Assembly: GCA_013397935.1 (NCBI GenBank)
Contig: VZRN01006300.1
Span: 713,205-777,204, forward strand
Direction of reading: 5' to 3'
Length of the DNA: 64,000 nucleotides
Source: Dasyornis broadbenti
Taxonomy: Eukaryota; Chordata; Aves; Passeriformes; Dasyornithidae
Shown: in pieces, positions 50,001 through 62,777 of the stretch
Numbering within the stretch: the first letter of the stretch is position 1
Layout: every line of letters starts with the position of its first letter
The notes under the pieces: model-generated
Seen by the model: only the letters and a program-made list of their open reading frames with translations
What the model was told of the DNA's origin: nothing
Database searches by the model: none
Translations under genes and position numbers: made by a program

Positions 50001-53000
50001 AAAAACCTTGAAATGCACTTAAAAATAGTTGACAATGTGTAACCTTAGGAAACCACATTCCCAGTGTTTGAACATATTTTGGGACTTTGCTAATATGATA
50101 TTAAAGTGTATGAGACACACTGGCTACCATTTGGTCTGAAGGAAACAACAGATGCCAGGTAAAATAAGAATCCAGTGCTGCCAGTTGCAGGGCCTGGAGG
50201 AAATACCAGAGATGTCAATGGAGTAGAGGATGGTGATAATTCTAGGCTATGTCTAAAGCTTGTCAAGCACAAATAGGGAAACTCTGGAGCACCCCCTGAC
50301 CCCATGCTTTGCATTCGTGCCACCAACTCTACAATATTTCTCTGTCAGCCTGTTGGTATGAGCATTGCATAAGAAACTGAGCTATAAACTGGGTTTGCTT
50401 CTAGGTGAAGCAACATCAGGAGCAATGTAAGAGGGATTGTTTAGATGTACTTTTTGTCAGATAGGATATATGGTAGTTGCCAAGGCAGTACAATTTCATC
50501 TGCCCTGTCTGCAAAACAAAACATCTTCCTCACATCTGACTTCACCCACCCGCCTGCATGTCCCTCCATTCTCCCTTTGAGTCTCACCTGAGCACAAGTG
50601 TCAGAGGGTTGTTGGTGAAAGTGGACTACACTGTGCATAGACGGTATTTGTTCTCAAGAGTATTCTTTCTTGTAAGACTTTGCATGGAGAAATGAAGCCT
50701 CAGGCCAGATTTCTGCCCTGGCCCTGGTAGGAAGCATGTTCTGGTGATGTCCTCCATCAGCAGAGGAGCACGCACATCAGAGCTCTACATGTTTTCTCCA
50801 TCTCTAGGATGCATCTCTGCTGCGTTTTAGTTTTTGGCCTTTCCTCTTTAGTTTCCTGCTAGTTATTTCTTGCAGTGTAGGGCTTTTATCTCTCCTTCTC
50901 CAAGCTTTCCTCACTGTGCCTTTTGAAAATTCTTAATTTCAAAGGTGTTCTTCAAAGACCTTTTGTTCCCTCCTGTACCTAAGTGAAGCTTAATTGTCCG
51001 CAGATAAAGGTCCTTACTCTTTCACAGGAGAAGGATGAAACAGAAGCTTCTGTGGTCTTAAATGCAAGATACACATGAATACAAAAACCGTGGATGAACC
51101 ATTTCAGATGCTAGAACGGGAAGCCAGAACTCTGGCTTTATGGAAAAAAATAGCCAGAACCAGGGTAGCTATAGCAACGTGCATATAGCCACATTTGAGG
51201 GAAATCTAGCCCTCATAATGGGTACTCCAGTGAAGCAAACAAAGCAGATACCTAAGTAAATCTAATGAAACCACGAAAATTAATTTAAGATTATTATAAC
51301 AATATGAAAATCCTTTGCACAGCATGCGGCAATTTTAACTCTTCAGCCTCAGCAAGCAGTCAGGTTTATCACATCCCCAAACTGTGTTAGAAACAAGCTG
51401 TTTCTTAGAAACCAACTTCAATTGTCAATCTGATGCTTTCTGCACACGTGTGCACACACATGCGCCCACGTTCCATAGGAATTCCATCATATCTGCTACC
51501 TGTATGCATGGTGCTTGTGCACGTGTACATATTCTGTGATGCTTTTCAAAAGCCGTGCCCTTTCTTGATCTCCACGATAATATCAGCAGTGAAATCCTTG
51601 CAGGTCATGCTGGTGCAGAATTCGTGCCCTTCTCCTCAAGAAGCAAGGGCCCTTGGCCTTGCCCTGGAGCCAATCCAATCAGCAGCACGGGTCCTCAGGC
51701 ACAGCCAGAATTCAGCAATGACCAGGCAACACACACTGGGGTTGGAGCTGTTTCTTTGCAATATCCATCGTCTTCCCATCAAACTCCCAACCTCCCCCTC
51801 TCCCAGAGCTGGGGACAAGTTTCTCACTGAGCGGAGGATAAGCGGTTCCCTTTGTCTGAAAAGTGGTGAACAATTCCTAAAAGCACAAATTTACATTTTA
51901 TGATTTTGGCCCTTTTTCTGCAGTTTCTCGTTCTTGGAACTCCTTCCCTCTTTTATGATCCAAGCAGTCGCCCATTTTCATTTAAATCATTTCTTGAAAC
52001 ACGCTTTCTCTGCAAAGCCTCTGGCTACAGATGACTGGATATGGCAGGAACAGCATTTGAATTCAGAACAAGGGTTTTGTCTGAGCAAATTGTTTGGGGG
52101 ATAGCCACTTTTTATACCACACCTGATATTCCACAGAGTATTAGCATGCAAACAAGATTTATTATTCGCTAGTCATTATTTCATTATTCTTCTGTTTAAA
52201 AGAGGTCCACTCATCTAATCACAGCACCAAGGGAATAGAAACATATCACGTCATTTAGTGTATCAATTACAGGCCTTAAATGAGGATGAGCAAATAGTTA
52301 TGGTAAGTGGTTTGCCATTTTACCTGCTCTCTAGGGTGAAGAATGAGGTTCTGTCTGCAGCCAAACAAACAAGTGAGTATTTTTGGGTAACTGCTTGCAA
52401 TCAATAGCTGAAGTGAATATTTTTTCCAGCAGAACTCTGTCATGAAGGAAACGTCTTTTTAAAACAGTTAGGGGGAAAAAAAGTACTTAATTGTATTATT
52501 TAGAATCATCTCCTTTACCGGATTTGTGGAGGGTCTGTTGTATCTATATGTTCTCTAGGCTAGCTTGCAGTGCCATAGAGGAAGGGCTCCTTTTCACAGT
52601 AATTGTCAACACTAATATTCCTAATAACTTTCAGCCAGCAGTGTAAAAGCAGATTTTCTTGAGCTGCAGTGGAATGCAATGGCAGAGGAGGGAAGAGTCT
52701 CCAGGAAGCATTTGGGACAGGACCGTTCTATGACTTTCTTCTCCCATGTTCCCATGCATGCTCACACACGCAGGCCTGTGTGCACACCATGGAGCCAAGT
52801 GCTTTGCCAGAGCCACCAAAAGCTGAGCATCTTGGAGGAGGAGGAGCAGGCCAGGAAAACAACCACCACAAGCCCTTTTGGCCCTGTGCGGGATTCCTTG
52901 CACAGAATACCAGCAGCAGATTTATGTGCTACATGCAGCAGGCCAGATAATACAGTCGTGGGAGGAATGCCCAGTTGTCTATGTGGGTGCAGAGTGTCAT

Positions 53001-53576
53001 CTCTGAGTACCATAAATTCCTTCTAAGATCAGCCAAAATTGTGTCGATTCAATCCAAGACATCGTTAACCTCAATAATTGTCTTGTCCCTTTGTTCTCAA
53101 GGCTCTATTATTTTTCATCTACTTTCTCTCTGTCTAGAGGCCCAGAAAAAGGGCTGGATCATGCTGACTTAACTGGTCCCTCAAGGACTCAGTGGATGGG
53201 AGCAGCCGTCCTTCCCTGAGAAGAGCCCAGCTGAATAAAGTTAGCAGAACCATTTGACGCTGAATAATCAGGTAAATGATGATAAGTACCCTGTGGTAAG
53301 ACAGAAATATGACGTAAAACAAACCAAAGCCTCTTGCTAAACATTTATGTTCACAGGCAAATATTATGTGGCCACAGGCTGTCCATTCATAAGGTGGCAC
53401 CAGGAGTTCACTGTGCCGAGAACGGCCATTCCTCTTGGTGTCCCATTCCCACCAAGACCACAGCGGCCAGCTGCTGGCTTTGGCCAGGGCTGTGCTAAGG
53501 GTGTACTGTTCCACACTGGCCTGAATTGCAAAAAGTTGTTGAAGAATTGTGACTATCCCATTTTTCCAAACAGTAA
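47079..53576. other. unique AT-rich DNA, no gene recognised
   Basis: 47740-48010 is AT-rich with a perfect octamer (ATTTGCAT, 47782-47789) and several TAAT cores. An A-rich tract lies at 48381-48423. The plus frame at 51433-51903 (156 codons) has no recognisable domain and competes with other open frames. A GTGAGT at about 52371 follows no convincing exon. Confidence 0.45.
48381..48423 (+). repeat. A-rich tract
   Basis: Imperfect A-runs broken by TAAAGG and single G bases. No LINE or processed-gene body was recognised upstream, so it is simple sequence. Confidence 0.85.
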
Positions 53577-53617
53577 ACGTGTGTGTGTGCGCGTGTGCGT
53601 GTGTGTGTGTGTATGCA
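53577..53617. repeat. GT/GC alternating tract, potential Z-DNA
   Basis: 41 bases alternate purine and pyrimidine without a break, mainly GT with GCGC and GCGT insertions. Such tracts are classic left-handed-DNA formers under negative supercoiling. The 166-codon minus-strand frame crossing it is not a credible gene. Confidence 0.9.
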
Positions 53618-56600
53618 AAATAGGTCAGGTACAAAAGATCCTACGGAAAAGCTGAAAATCATGTCCTCAGTACAGAGTTAAGATGTAGGCTGCCTTTAGT
53701 GCAAATACATCTTTTCTAGTTTCTTTGCCCTCTGAATCTAAACCCAGCAGGTTGTTCCCTTGCTTCCCTCTGAGGAGATGGATGTTGCCACCACTTTTGC
53801 TTGCGCACTATGGGCGATGTCTGTGCTCTGTCGAGCATTGCCTTATTAGCACATCCTGCAAAGTGATAAGCACTGATGTAAAGTCTTTGTCTAACATTTA
53901 TAAACACTTCCTCAGAAGAAACGCCAGGCACTCCAATGCATTTAATTTTAGGGAAGCAGCTGGTCCAAAGCAGTGGAGACTGTATTATTAGTCTCTCTCT
54001 CTGGGGCAGGACTGATCATGCTTTCCCATGGAGAGAAGGGGCAGATGTGGGTAAGGAGCAGTTTTGGTGTCATCCAGGAGTCTGATTTTCACTGCACTGA
54101 CAATGTGATTGCCCAGGGAAGGGGAGATGACCAAACTTGGTTTCAGACAGCCATGTCCTGCTGTGCTGGCAAACTGAATTTGAGAAAAAGGTTTGAGATA
54201 CTTAGAAGGGTGAGCTGTTGCATTTCAGGGAGTGCTGCAGTGAGCAGAGACAGAAAAGTAATGCAATTGCCTTTTCTTCCAAAATGAAGGCAATTCAATT
54301 TTCCTGAATTGTTACAGGAAAAAAAAAGCCCCGTTAGTATAAAGGACTGTGCTCCTTGAAAGCCCACAGAGATGCCCAGCAGAGCTGAGTGCTACCAGAA
54401 TAACCACTGGTCTGTATAGACAGACCTAAGCTACAAAACCTCTTACCCAAGCACATGTTCTCATCCCAAGGGCAGTGAAGTGGTGCTGCCTGAGCCCTGC
54501 TTAATTACTGAGTAAGGAGAAAACATATGGAAAACCTCAGGATGGGGAAGCAGCACAAAATGTCTTTGTAGAGTGCCTGTGCCAGTAACACTGCCCTGCA
54601 TCCTGCTAGGAAGCAAGCCAGGGAGCAATGCCTCAGTGAGAGGAGCTCTGAAAGCCTTGATTCAATTTGTATCCAGCTCAGCTCCACAACTGTCTCTTAG
54701 CTGCTTCAAATTACTTTCTTTTTGGCAGCCCAGAAATTAAATGTTAACTCAGAGAACTGTATTAATCTCTATTAGGAAGGAGCTGGAGTCTAAATAGCTT
54801 GAACCTAGGCTTTCTGGTGTGTCACCTGAAACAACATTTATCCAATCTATAAATCAGTTTGTCTGGCAGACCAGCCAAAAGTAGGTGCCACAAAAATACA
54901 ATAGTCTAAGCAAAACGTTTATCTTGAAATTTTTTTGACCTCCTTAGAAAAGCCCAAAGCAAATAAACAAGCAAAACTATGACAAAAACTAAGAACTAGT
55001 CTGGGAAGGCTAAAAATATTAAAATAATTTAAAATTTATTTTTTAAGCTCTTTTCCCAACATGGCAGAATACAATGGCATACTGCAGGTTTTCTGCTGCT
55101 ATTGTACTGTTTATGTAAGGGAAAGTCCCTTTAAAGTAATTCTTATTTAAGAGAAGAAGCTGAAATTCTTCACTATAATACACCATGCACAGAAAATGTC
55201 TGTTTGCCATCTAAATTCATTTCTCTTGTTGAAGCAGTGGCCAACACCACACATTCAGGGGGGGAAAAGGGCAAGAAGTGCTAAAATGAGCAATTACCAA
55301 GGAACTTCCCCCTAGCAAAAGTTGCCTTCTAATCACTGGGCAATTTATTGTTATTTAAGATCTAAAGCATGGTGATTTATATCCCTTGTAATTTGTTATT
55401 CTACTCAGCGCAATGCTTTGTGTTCTTTATTATTCATGGGCCTTTTTAAATCTTATTTCTTTGCTGACCTCAATAATAGCAGCTGGGGCAGTAAGTTTCT
55501 CAAGCTAATTATTGGTTGTGTATAAACGCCCTTCCTTAAAAGAATTGTATTTTACTTACATTTGCCTCCTAATTTGCTTGATCCTCTCCTGTTCCTGCAC
55601 TCAGACTATGAAACCTTCCTCTGTAAGGTTCATTATTCTGCTTTAAATACATCCTCAAAAATCATTGCTCATTTGTCTTTGTCACCTCCGAGCCTGTGCA
55701 TCCCTTTCTGTGCAGACAGAACCTTTGTGTGACCATTTGTACCATGAATACTTTCTCCACCAGCCTTCCTCTGGCAGGTTTTATCAAAGATCTCCAGGCT
55801 TCAGAATTGCTTGCCCTAGCAAGGTGACCACCAGGATGCTGGTAAACAATAACAAGAATTCAGGAACTCTTCCTAAATTCTCTTCCTAATTAGGAAGTGA
55901 GCCCCTGAGCAGAGCTTTTGACCAGCCACGCTTGCACCGTCTGCCAGAGCTGTCACAAACGGGAAATATATTGTCACTGAACAAATCCTGCCTGACAGTA
56001 CGGACTGAAAATAGTGCTTTGCTGGGGCTTGCCTCCTTCCATGGCCCTCGCTGGAGTCTCTCCCCTCCCACCACCTCCCCTGGCCTTCCCACTGCACCCT
56101 TGGGCCAGGGCTCCTGTCTGCTTCCCCCTAAGGCACAATTGTCAGGCCCAGAGGGCTGGTGGCACACAGACCCAACACCAAAACTGCCCGTTCATTTCCC
56201 ACCCTCTTCCTGCATTTTCCCAGGGGAGAAATGGGGGAATCACTCAGGGCTGAGGCACAATCAGTGACTTCTCAGTCCTGCCCTATCCCAGCATTACTTT
56301 ACTCTTCCTCAGCTCACATGGGAATTTAATTCCTCACTTAACTGTCTTAGGAGGTAGAAAACATTCTTCCTACTTCATTTAATCTCTGTGATTGACCCCA
56401 AGCCCTCTCCCACACTGCATGCCCAGCTCCTGCCCATGACTCCAACCTCCTCCTGATGCAGAAGTACCTCACCTACCTCAGAGCATCTCCCTGCTTTTTG
56501 TGGTCTTGAAGAAGGGGAGTAGACCACAGCTGGGATGCCACAGAGCATGGTGTTTCTTGAGTGGTGACTTTTTCCATTGCTGCTTGTAAAAAGTGTATTG

Positions 56601-58416
56601 TCCTGCCATGAGGAGTAAGTCTGGGCAGATACTCCATGAAACCATACTGCAGCGCAACCACCATTTCATGTCCCAATGCACAGGCAACAGCACCAAGACC
56701 CATCCAAACTGCTTTAGCTGCAAAACATGATTATGTTATGATTATTATCTCACAAAGGTGTGAGAAGTGCCAGTGAAAGATGATGGGAACAAGATTTCCT
56801 GACTTGCATTATGGTCCCCAGTGGTTTCTCTCTTGGAAGTCAACAAAGGGAAGGAGTTCCCAAAACCAACCCCATCCCCAGCACACCAGTATCTCCGCCT
56901 GCAGTTGCTACTGTCTCCACCTTGCTTCAGAAGCAGGGATTAAATGACCCATGGGTATATATTTGTGGTGGTATGCACTAAATCAAATATCCATTTGGGC
57001 AAGACTTGTCTGGTCTTCTAATATCTTGAACTATTTGATGGTGTCAGCTCAGGATCTCATCACAAGTTTTGCATTATGTTAGTTTTTTTCTTATTCTGTT
57101 CTCAGCCCATTGCCTGGATGTAGTGATACTGTTTGAAGGCTGACAGTCACTTTTGCAGCTCTGAGTCTTCCCAATTGCACTGAAAGTACTCTAAAACCAG
57201 AAAATAAACAGAGAATCCTGATAGCCCTGCCCATCTCAGCCCTGTCAGCAGCCTCTGCTGGCCTTCAGGCCCTCTGACAAACACCTGACAGTCACATGAA
57301 GTGCATCTAAGCTACAGTGGAGATGGGCATTAGGGCACCTGGCTGTAGTTTCTGCCTCTACCTCAATCTCTCTTGAGAAACACCTTTCTCTCTCCACCTT
57401 TCTAAACCCCAGCTAGCCGTGCCTCCAACAATATATCCCTGTCAAGGGGTCCAGCAAGGTGGCTACGGACACTGGGGCTTTGCCGGAGGCCGAGCTCTGT
57501 TTGCAGGGCTGCTGCATGGAGCAATGGGCAGTGCTGCACCACATGGACCAGCTGGGTGATAGACAGAGCTGCCAGGGCTTTGCTGGGGTGTCCTAGGAAC
57601 TTGTGGAAAAAAACCATCAGGCTCCAAGAAATCCTGTGCATGGCCACGGATTCAGCATGGCCACGGATGGGGGGCATGCTGAATATATGTTAAAAGGCCT
57701 GTCTTGGAGATATGAATAATAAAGTAGTGTCAAAGAGAGCCAGGGAAAATCCAGGAAAGCTCTGGTCCTATAGCGCTGCAGGGAAACGGTGAGTTTGGGG
57801 ATATCACAGTTTTCCTTCTCCTGATACAATTCCTTGTTCAGTGTTAGAAGGAAAAGATCCCACCACTCCCTCCACCTAGAAAGAGTTCCTACTTTATCTT
57901 AGCTGGTATCACATGTGTAATTGAGGAGTATATTAGAAAGAGAAGCTCAGGCTCTTGCGTTCAGTCTCAGGACAGGTGAGCTATGAGCGCTGACTCAGCA
58001 GGGGCTGCCTTTACTCTAGAAGAAGAGGATTTGTCCTCAACCAGCAATTAAGATGTCATCTCTATTTGATACAGAAATCATCCCAAGTGCAAGTGCTCTA
58101 CAGAGTAATTTTTCCCTACAAATGGACTTCAATTCCATTAATGAAATTGTGAGAAGTTTGTGCAATATTCAGTGCAAGACAGGACCTGTATAACGTGGAG
58201 GGTGACAGCACCCAAGCCTTTTCCCATCTAAGAAAATACCCAAAAATGCTGTACAATGTGAACAAGCCTCACCTTTCTCCAGACAGCAGCATCAAATTAT
58301 CAAGCCTGAAAAAAAGAGAAGCAGTCCTTCTAAGAAGGAAAGTGAGCTCTGGAAACTGAGTAATTTAATGTCCTTTAATGTCTCTAGCCAAGCTGCATAT
58401 CACTTGGAGCAGTAAT
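53618..58416. other. unique DNA, no gene recognised
   Basis: 55270-55560 is AT-rich and motif-dense. C-runs at 56062-56090 form a weak minus-strand quadruplex motif with long loops. A GC-richer segment at 57413-57680 has several open frames on both strands and is discussed as a finding. A 17-bp duplication (GCATGGCCACGGAT) lies at 57638-57669. Confidence 0.45.
55882..55897. other. perfect 16-bp palindrome
   Basis: CTTCCTAATTAGGAAG is self-complementary. It combines two ETS-like GGAAG cores with a central homeobox-like TAATTA. A second CTTCCTAA copy lies 13 bases upstream (55869 on). Regulatory meaning is inference. Confidence 0.7.
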
Positions 58417-58436
58417 AAAAAAAAAAAAAAAAAAAA
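58417..58436 (+). repeat. poly(A)20 tract
   Basis: Twenty A residues, followed by GTGG and eight more. No AATAAA-bearing or coding segment indicating a processed pseudogene was recognised just upstream, and no clear target-site duplication was seen. Confidence 0.9.
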
Positions 58437-58835
58437 GTGGAAAAAAAATCAAACCACCTTTCATTCCCATGAGGAGGTCACAGAGTTTATCATGTCCAAA
58501 GGCTTACAGCCTGACCCAGGGGCTACAAAAACCAGCAGGGAGCATTCCCTCAGAAAATAATACATCTTTTCCCCTTCTGTCAGGATTTTGCTTCTCTAAT
58601 CAGATAAAACCACGTATTATATTCAGTATCCTTAGAAAAGAAAGGTATGAGAATGTGCCTTTTATTCAACACCTTTAAGGCCTTAAAGAGAACCATAACA
58701 AAAAGTCCAGTCTACCTGCCTGACTGCTTCTCTCATCTCGTAAAAGATAGGAAAGCTGTTTATGTATTTTCTTTAAACTTTAGCTCAGAAATTCAGGTTC
58801 TCTCTCTCTGTCTCTCTCTCTTTTTCTTCTTCTAG

Positions 58836-58952
58836 CTCAGACTTTCAGGCATGCCTCTTGCTGTCATACTTGATGTGAGCACTGAGGACTTGGAGAAAGC
58901 CATCCACCTGTGCCTTGTAGCAGGAGAGCCTGTGGAGTACCACTACCACTAG
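58836..58952 (+). CDS. candidate terminal coding exon, unrecognised gene
   Basis: A long (CT)n pyrimidine tract (58799-58829) ends in CTTCTTCTAG, a near-ideal acceptor whose TAG is also an in-frame stop, so the frame can only begin after the splice. From 58836, 38 codons run to TAG 58950. The encoded peptide looks like a real C-terminus: after an internal ATG at 58851 it includes VILDVSTEDLEKAIHLCLVA and ends in YHYH. Codons have plausible third positions and the other two plus frames are closed within 13 codons. Against it, one minus frame over the same bases is equally open, no partner exon was found, and the microsatellite supplies the acceptor by itself. I recognise no family. Confidence 0.25.
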   Translation, partial: LRLSGMPLAVILDVSTEDLEKAIHLCLVAGEPVEYHYH

Positions 58953-61052
58953 CACAGCAACCATGCAGGTGAACCCAAATGTGCTCAGCTCTTTGCTTCT
59001 ACACTGAACTCCCTGCAGTAGAGAGAGACAGCTTCTTAAAAATCATATGACCTGGTCTCTTTCACAAATGGTAGAGAAATCTCACAATCCACTTCATTAG
59101 TCCTCTCGACACGCACGAACAAGGCTATCAGAAAACTACCTTACAGGTCAAATAAATTAGGGAAACCTTATAGGACTTCTTTGTGTACTTTTAGAGTAAG
59201 AACAGAGGAAAAAACTAGTCTTAAACAGAAGTTTCAGTTGCAGAGACATCAAAGCTTTTAAGCTTGGGCTATTGTAATACAACATGATCCTAAAAATTGC
59301 CCCAAAACAACAGCTTATTAAGCAGGCAGGTAGTTACCTGTAAGGCTGAGCAGGCTACAGAGCCCATTTCTACCACAATAGCTACCAGCTATTCTGCTGT
59401 GCAAATACACTCTTCAGCTACACGGCTACAAGCAAGCTCACATCTCAGCAGAAGGGAGAAAATGACCCTTTGGTCCTTCTACAGCAGCTGCCTGACATGG
59501 GGACGTGGTTTGAACTTACAGAGACGAGAGAGTCAGGGCTATACCTAAGAGTTCGTTGTAGTCGAACATGAAGTCAATGGAAGTCAATGTTCAGCCCCTT
59601 TTACCAACTCACAAGTTTTACAGCATTTCTCCAATATTTCCAAGAAGAGAAGCACTATAAACTGCCCAGGGACATATGTTGTCTAGGCTTAAATGAGGGA
59701 CAGAAGGACTGACACTGCCTTTCAGCTGCTATTAAGGCTTCAAACCCTAGTGCTGGAAAAGTGATGATCTGTGAAGGGGATAAGTCTGGCTTGCAGCAGC
59801 AGAGCAAAAAGACCATTTCCAGATCTACATCCCCATGGGAAATTTTTCTTTAGGAAGTTCACAAGCTAATGACAATCACATAGACAAGACCTGGCAAAAG
59901 GGAATGACAGCTCATAAACTATCCACAGAGCTGGAGCAAAATTTAAGCTGTGTCACTGACAAACTTTTGTTGATGATCTGAGCGCAAGATTTGCACTCTT
60001 GGGGGAGCAGACTTGTGAGACAAACCAGTCAGGGTGGAATTTTAACTCAATAGCCTTTGGTGGGGTAGGAGAAGTGAGGCCCCAGGACATGGAGAGAACT
60101 TATGGTCGTTCCTTCACTAACACCCAGCTACTGGGACTGTGCTTAAATGAAACCAAGTATAAGAAGGTTCTTGCTTATACTTTGACTGACTTCAGACAAA
60201 TGACCCCATAGGACCATAATTACTCCAGAAACTGGCCCAGATCCCATCTCTAGGACAGTATATGTAAAAAGGCTCAAGGCTATCACCAGTGAATTTATTT
60301 GCTGGGGCCTTGCCACACTCCAGGAGGCACACTGCTGTTTTGAAAGGTGGCTCCCTGCCCCTGCCCTCTTTGTGGCTTCTTCTTCCCTCCGTAAGACTTG
60401 CTTGAGCATCAGAAAAATTCCTCTATGTAGCCTGAGACATCCAGCCAGCTGGAAAGACCTGTGCCCTCTGGGAGGAAGAAAGCCAAGCTCATTCAGTTGT
60501 TATTCAGGAGGAGCAAGGGTTATCCTAGCAGTTGAGCTGTTAGCTTGCCAGAAGGAGCAAGGGAAGCTAGGAAGGGCGTTTCTAAGGAAAACCTCAGTCT
60601 TTGGCTTAAAGTGTGTGGCACAGGACTCAGGGATGAAGTTGGGCTGTGAGTCAGGACCTGAAGACAAAGTATTTACTGATGCTTGAGCAGCATTTTCAGA
60701 GGAGAGAGGGGAGCCTTGGACTCTCACCAGTTATGGAAAGGGAGCCTGGAAGTGATGAGGCATGGAGATGAAACACACCATGCTTTTTAAGACATCACTA
60801 ACGTGTCTGCATGAGCCTGGGGGCTCTGGGGGCAGCAGCGTTTCAGCCGACATGGGGCTGGGTGCATGTTCTGGAGATTTTCAAATGAAGCTTTAATAAG
60901 TCTGTCAGCTTATCAGTGTCTCTAAGAGCTCTGGGTTTAGATAAGCACTGCAGAGGATGCATATTCAAACAAACATAGGGAGGACTCTTATTTTTACATC
61001 CATCACTTTACAGGTTTCCTTTCTAACCTCCTCAGGAGGTAAGACATCTGCT
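58953..61052. other. unique DNA, no gene recognised
   Basis: Directly after the exon candidate the sequence returns to single-copy DNA without recognised repeats. A 10-bp duplication (GAAGTCAATG twice) is near 59570. The open frames at 59999-60211 and 60372-60686 (plus) are unremarkable. Confidence 0.5.

Positions 61053-61129
<77 letters not shown>
61053..61129 (+). repeat. compound (TG)8(AG)10(TG)20 microsatellite
   Basis: Three perfect dinucleotide blocks abut: TG, then AG, then a longer TG. The block edges are clean, so each expanded separately. A likely polymorphic marker. The plus-strand frame through it is an artefact. Confidence 0.95.
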
Positions 61130-61135
<6 letters not shown>

Positions 61136-62264
61136 TTTCTCATTCCATCTGGGTTGTGATTAATTTAAGTACAAGGCAGTCAATATAACTCATTGTATAT
61201 ATTTCAATTTCTAGATACATCATGTACAAAGGATTGTTCAGGTACATGTCTATCAGCCCATCTTCTTTCAGCAGCTTAGAGAAGAGAGGAAAATCATTAG
61301 AAAAGAATATGTGTTTTGAATAGTCAGAATTCTTCATTTTGTCCTGTATGGACATTTTTTTTTTCTTAAGCCTGCTACTTTATCCTGAGCCCTTGGACTT
61401 GAAAAAAAGCCCCATATAATTAAAGGATTTTTTTTCTTTTCTTTTTTTCTTCTTTCAGCAGTAAAAAGATAATTGAAGGGGGAAACAATCTATTCCTCTC
61501 ATGAATAATCTTCAGCTTGGGCCTATGACTGTTACAGAGCCAGCGTTTTGTTGGCCGCTATGGTCTGGCTGTGCTGGCTGTGAGGAGACTCTGGATTCTG
61601 AAAATCTCTGACCTCTTTGCCAAGCAGTGATGCCTTGAGCTCCATCCCAGCTGCCAAGATCTGCTCGTGCCTCCTGCACCACAGCTGGAAATAGGGCCTG
61701 GGAGATGATGGGAGCATAGCATGTTACACCAGAGCTCAGCACTGCAGCGGGTGCCTGGGACAGCTGACATGGTGGGAGAAGCAACCTGCCAAAAGAGCAC
61801 AATTAGCCCAAACTGGACGATTACTGAATAAGATTATTCATGTTAAAGTTGTCAAGGGGTTGCACTTGCTGGACCTCCCCCACAGCTTGGTTCCCTCCCT
61901 GTAAAGGTCCTCTGTGATCTCTGCACTTCTTACTGAAAGGTCCTGTAAGGGGCATCACAGCAGAGGGAGAGCAGCATTGAGCATCACAGAATACTTGATT
62001 AGCTGGACAAAATTTACTGTGGGTATCACTAGGGGACAAAGCATGACACTTCTGCAAGTGTTACTCATTCAACGCTCTACATTTAATCATGCAGTTCTGC
62101 ATGCACACAATTCTGTGCCTAAATTGTTGCTGCCAAGAACGGTGCTGGTATTGCCCAGGTTATTGTGGTCCAAGATAACACACAAGCATGTGGGCTTTGG
62201 AAACTTTTCTTATAAACTAGTTTTGGAGTTCAATTGTCTGTCTCTTTCTGGATTTATAGGTGAC
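61130..62264. other. unique DNA, no gene recognised
   Basis: T-rich tracts lie around 61350-61450. The segment 61500-61800 is GC-richer, with three overlapping minus frames, none recognisable. Confidence 0.5.
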
Positions 62265-62286
62265 TTTTTTTTTTTTTTTTTTTTTT
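62265..62286. repeat. poly(T)22 tract
   Basis: Twenty-two uninterrupted T. It could be the tail of a minus-strand retroposed copy, but the sequence just after it shows no AATAAA signal or known element. Confidence 0.9.
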
Positions 62287-62777
62287 GGTTAAATGGTTAT
62301 TTAAAGACGACGTGAGAATATAGTGTACTTTGCCTGCCAGATTTTTGTCTCACTCCTTCTTGGATTGTGATTGAGGTCCTGCTTCTGTGTTTGCTAAAAC
62401 TAATATGAGTTGTAGCATTTTTTTCAATGCTCCTGTGCCCAACGCATTTATATGAGCACTTGCTGGAATCTGGCAGTAAAGACAACTTAGCACTTTTATT
62501 CTAAGAAGTTCTTCACAAACATTACCCGCTCCTCCTTTCTGAGGCAGCAACCCACCATAAATATCTGCAGTTCGACAGCCAGGGAAGCTAGGTGGGTTAA
62601 ATAATCACATTATTATAATAATCTTATGTTAGGGGGATCACAGCTGCTGCCCAAGATTTGGACCTCCCCAGTGCTTAACAAATGCACACCAGTTCAGCCC
62701 CCTCCTCATCCTCTGGCAGATTTCCTTTGAAGCAGACAGGACAGGGGAGGCCAGCAGAGAGGATATCCTGCACGAAC
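62287..62777. other. unique DNA, no gene recognised
   Basis: No supported feature between the poly(T) tract and the SINE relic. Confidence 0.5.

Noticed and set aside
51433..51903. 156-codon plus frame
   Set aside because: Competing frames on both strands; no family similarity that I recognise.
53134..53634. 166-codon minus frame
   Set aside because: Starts in a GT microsatellite (His/Thr/Ala repeats) and has no recognisable motif afterwards.
58417..58436. Poly(A) tract as the tail of a processed pseudogene
   Set aside because: No poly(A) signal at proper spacing, no gene body and no target-site duplication seen.
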